Positions 53,865 to 56,580 of a stretch of DNA of 56,580 nucleotides are shown here, piece after piece. Position numbers and translations under genes: made by a program. Where the stretch lies: positions 38,467,858 to 38,524,437 of the forward strand of contig NC_087071.1 of the NCBI RefSeq assembly GCF_963678635.1. Reading direction: 5' to 3'. This DNA comes from Symsagittifera roscoffensis. Taxonomy: Eukaryota > Xenacoelomorpha > Acoela > Convolutidae. The notes beneath the pieces were generated by a model, which did not search any database, was not told the DNA's origin, and saw only the letters and a list, made by a program, of their open reading frames with translations. How positions within the stretch are numbered: position 1 is the first letter of the stretch; the number at the start of each line of letters is the position of its first letter.

Positions 53865-56470
53865 AATTGGAGACATAAGGTATTCAAAATTCAAATGTCA
53901 TAGTTTGATACCAAAGTCATCAACGAGAAGCTTGAAGAAGTATTCAATAAGCTCGATTCCGCTGCAAAAATCAGTATCGCTCTTGGATTTGTTTTTCGTA
54001 ATGTCAAAATGAGAGAATATTGCTATTACAACGCAAAAGAGAACAATCATTTGTTCGACTAATTGCATTTACGGTGTACGAAAGCGGATTTGATTACAAC
54101 CCAGGTAAAATTTGAAAAATTTGATATCGTGAAGCAATGCATTCAAGAACGACAGAACACAAAGTGGAGGTTCAAGTTGATCTCAATTGTCACAATTTTT
54201 GCTGAAATACTAAAAAAAATCCCAATATGATTTCCGGACTCTGTATTACCCGAACCTTACTGCAAAACCATTCTGTAAACTGTCTTTTATCGGACAAAGA
54301 TAAACAACCATACAAAGATCATCTTTGCCTTTTCCGTGAATTAACAATGTACTCGCATGGCCATAGTAACCTCGATGCTCATGCATCTCAGCTGTTTTTT
54401 AGAATTTGTGTCAAAATCTAGATACGATCCGAAGAAATTTCGTGGTGTGTCAATCGATGATCTTACTCTCGTAGAGGGCATAGTTGAACGCAACATATTC
54501 ATTTACGATTTTGACATTCAAAAATGAGAGTATGTAGAAGAATTAGCCAGGCAAAGTATTGGTAATTTTGAAAAAAAAATCGTGAATTCTTAAGGTTTAA
54601 CAGCCAGATCAGTCACACAAATGAAACTGATTATTTCTTCAAGTGCTTTCCATATCCCAGCTGTGACTGTTTCATTAACGATCAGACAACTTCAACAGAC
54701 ATCTCATATTTTGTAAAGATCGACTGGGACACATTTATCCAAAGAATAAAAAACACTTCGAGAAACGCTATTTCAAAAGTTGGAAAGTTTCAATATCCCA
54801 GTTTCGAAATATAACACACCACTCAACAACCCAGCTATTTTCGATTTTGATTCGATATGTGCTTCATCAGATGAACTGAAAGCTACCCAAACAACAACCT
54901 GGATTGGAAAATAGTTTCCAATTTCTTTATCAATATCCTCGAACCTGATAGATGAACCAATTTTTCTTTATAACAAGGATCCGCAAAATTTTTTTATCGT
55001 TTTTGTAAAGAAACTTAATTTTTTGGCTGAGAAACGTAATCGCGAATTGAGAACTGAATTTCGAGTTGTTGATAGAGTAGTGAATGAGCGGATGTCGAAA
55101 ACTTTCCGAGAGTTGAAAGAAAGATGTCGAAATCATGCAACTGAAAATATTTTGAGTATGCAGTTGATTGTAGACCGGACACAGAGGAAATTGATATGTC
55201 AACCCAGTTTTTGAGAACGCAGAAAAATCAGCTGATTCATTTGAAACGAAATCTGGAGAGTTATGTTACCACGTTACCTGTATTTGGACTTAACAGCAAA
55301 AGATGTTATCTGAACTTGATCGAGAGCTATCTGATTCCTACTTAATCAATGATAAAGAAGCTGGACCAATGGTTATCAAAGAGGCTAACGATTTCATATC
55401 CTTCAAATATGGAGACATACAGTTTCTCGATATCATGAATTTTTTGGGTGGAGAAACATCTCTAGACTCCTTTCTTAAAGCCTACAAAGCCAGTGAGACA
55501 AAAGGTTTATGCCTTTTGAGTGGTTTTACAGTGCGGACAAGCTCGAGAACGAAGAATTATCTCCATACGAAGCCTTTTTCAGTAAACTGAGAAACAGCAA
55601 TCATTTTGATAAAGACTTTAAGGATTATCAGAACTTGAGATCAAGTGGACTTGATGAGCAGCAGGCACTAAAGAAGCTTCATATCAAGGCAGTACCCGCA
55701 TCTGGATGGGATAATCACAAATATTCACAGTAGATTTGGCAGAAACATGGAATACGTACATTTAAAGATTTTTTGCAGTGCTACAACAACAAAGATGTTG
55801 TTCCAATCCTTGATGCAAAGCAGAAAAGGGTTCAGTTTTATCATCTGAAAAACATTGATATGTTAAAACTTGGATGTATTCTTCCAAATCTGGCAAATAT
55901 TCGTCCGCACAAATAAACCAATGAAAAAATCTACCCATTTTGCGAAAGTGATTAAAATTTGTGCGAGAAAATAAGAAAGGTTATGACGAGTGAACCCTTA
56001 TTTGTGTTTACGCGAAAAGTTGTTGTGGACAACACCTTTATCAGGGATTCATCAAATGTTGGAGTTGATGCGAGCCAGCTCTATCCCTATTCAATTTGTC
56101 AAGATATGCCAACAGGATTGTCAACACGATGGGAGTTTCATTCCGATATGCAAAAATTCAAGGCTAGATTTAACAGATTTTGCCATTTTGAGAACATGGT
56201 TATGTCTTACTATCAAGAAACAAGACCAGAATGCAGAATTGAGAGCTTCCACACATCTGGAAATAAAACAAACTGCCCGTTTCAATGTAGATGGATATTG
56301 CGATCACTGAAAAACAGAGTTTGAAGCTATGGGATGCTCTTACCACTTCTGAGCCTACCAGGAGACTCACCCCTCACTGAGCGATGAAGATATTGAGAGA
56401 GGAACTAAAAGGAGATAGATGGATGACTGAGACGTGAGTATATTTGGGAAAAAGGATACGAATTCGAAGA
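53865..56470 (+). pseudogene. Polinton/Maverick-type DNA polymerase B, decayed, cut by window end
   Basis: The collinear parts lie in changing frames. They include FRGVSIDDLTLVEGIVERN (about 54436 on); a C-x4-C-x-C finger near 54645; FDFDS at 54840-54854, the exonuclease I motif; LPVFGLNS near 55276 (exonuclease II region, Asp lost); GDIQFLDIMNFLGG near 55410 (exonuclease III region); and VDASQLYP with the palm motif A Asp at 56067-56069. This order fits a family B polymerase of the protein-primed type found in self-synthesising Polinton/Maverick transposons. At least five frame changes and several stops make it inactive. The C-terminal palm and thumb lie outside the window. No integrase, ATPase, protease or capsid gene of such an element was recognised here. 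Confidence 0.75.
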
Positions 56471-56580
56471 TGTGGGAATGTGAGTGGTGACAAAACTTCA
56501 ATACGAACAGAAAAAAAAAGAATTATTTCTGACACAACTTTCCCAATAAAAGATATCTCTCTATTGATTTTTTATTGGAC
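56471..56580. other. Window end, probably still inside the PolB pseudogene
   Basis: AT-rich, with an A-run at about 56511. The frame is not readable to a motif before the sequence ends. Confidence 0.35.

Overview
The window is nuclear DNA of an invertebrate animal. It is AT-rich and gene-poor, has introns with TTTCAG-type 3' splice sites, and carries a CR1-like LINE with an esterase ORF1, a tRNA-derived SINE, short inverted-repeat transposons and a decayed Polinton/Maverick-type DNA polymerase B. I cannot name the species. Most open frames are accidental or are produced by repeat periodicity.

Layout. 1-9.1 kb: AT-rich DNA with old repeats: an inverted duplication of a coding-like piece (987-1268), a long fold-back (4250-5110), two diverged copies of a 1.2-1.5 kb repeat, and weak retroelement-like traces. 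9.1-29.2 kb: one secreted C-type lectin-like gene on the minus strand. Exon 1 (28793-28959) and exon 2 (9390-9762) join in frame across a 19,030-bp intron, giving a 179-residue protein. Nearly all of that intron is one minisatellite, 10316-28500, with a 51-bp unit, about 350 copies and higher-order duplications. Perfect hairpins lie on both sides of the gene. 29.2-31 kb: a CpG-bearing degenerate minisatellite upstream of the lectin. 31.2-35 kb: a CR1-like LINE pseudogene (esterase ORF1, then endonuclease and reverse transcriptase ORF2). 35-39.7 kb: AT-rich DNA with small direct repeats. 39.7-43.3 kb: a cluster of roughly 210-240 bp MITEs, two with perfect 8-bp target duplications, one tRNA-SINE, and a single-exon gene for a small secreted eight-cysteine peptide (41460-41723, minus). 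43.3-46 kb: AT-rich, no gene seen. 46.1-56.6 kb: two divergently oriented copies of the same zinc-finger-start gene, at 46379 (minus, broken) and 53457 (plus, continuing into a frameshifted Polinton-like PolB that runs off the window). Related promoters with CCAAT-like repeats lie upstream of each. Between them is an unrecognised acidic protein gene (51491-51972, minus) with one apparent frameshift.

The most unusual item is the 51-bp minisatellite. Four of the six frames of its consensus are open. Each unit carries a small stem-loop that matches a tRNA T-arm / pol III B box, perfectly in several copies. On the transcribed strand each unit also has a TATTCAG 3'-splice-like motif. All of this sits inside one lectin intron. 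These statements come from reading the sequence by eye; no alignment or database search was run.
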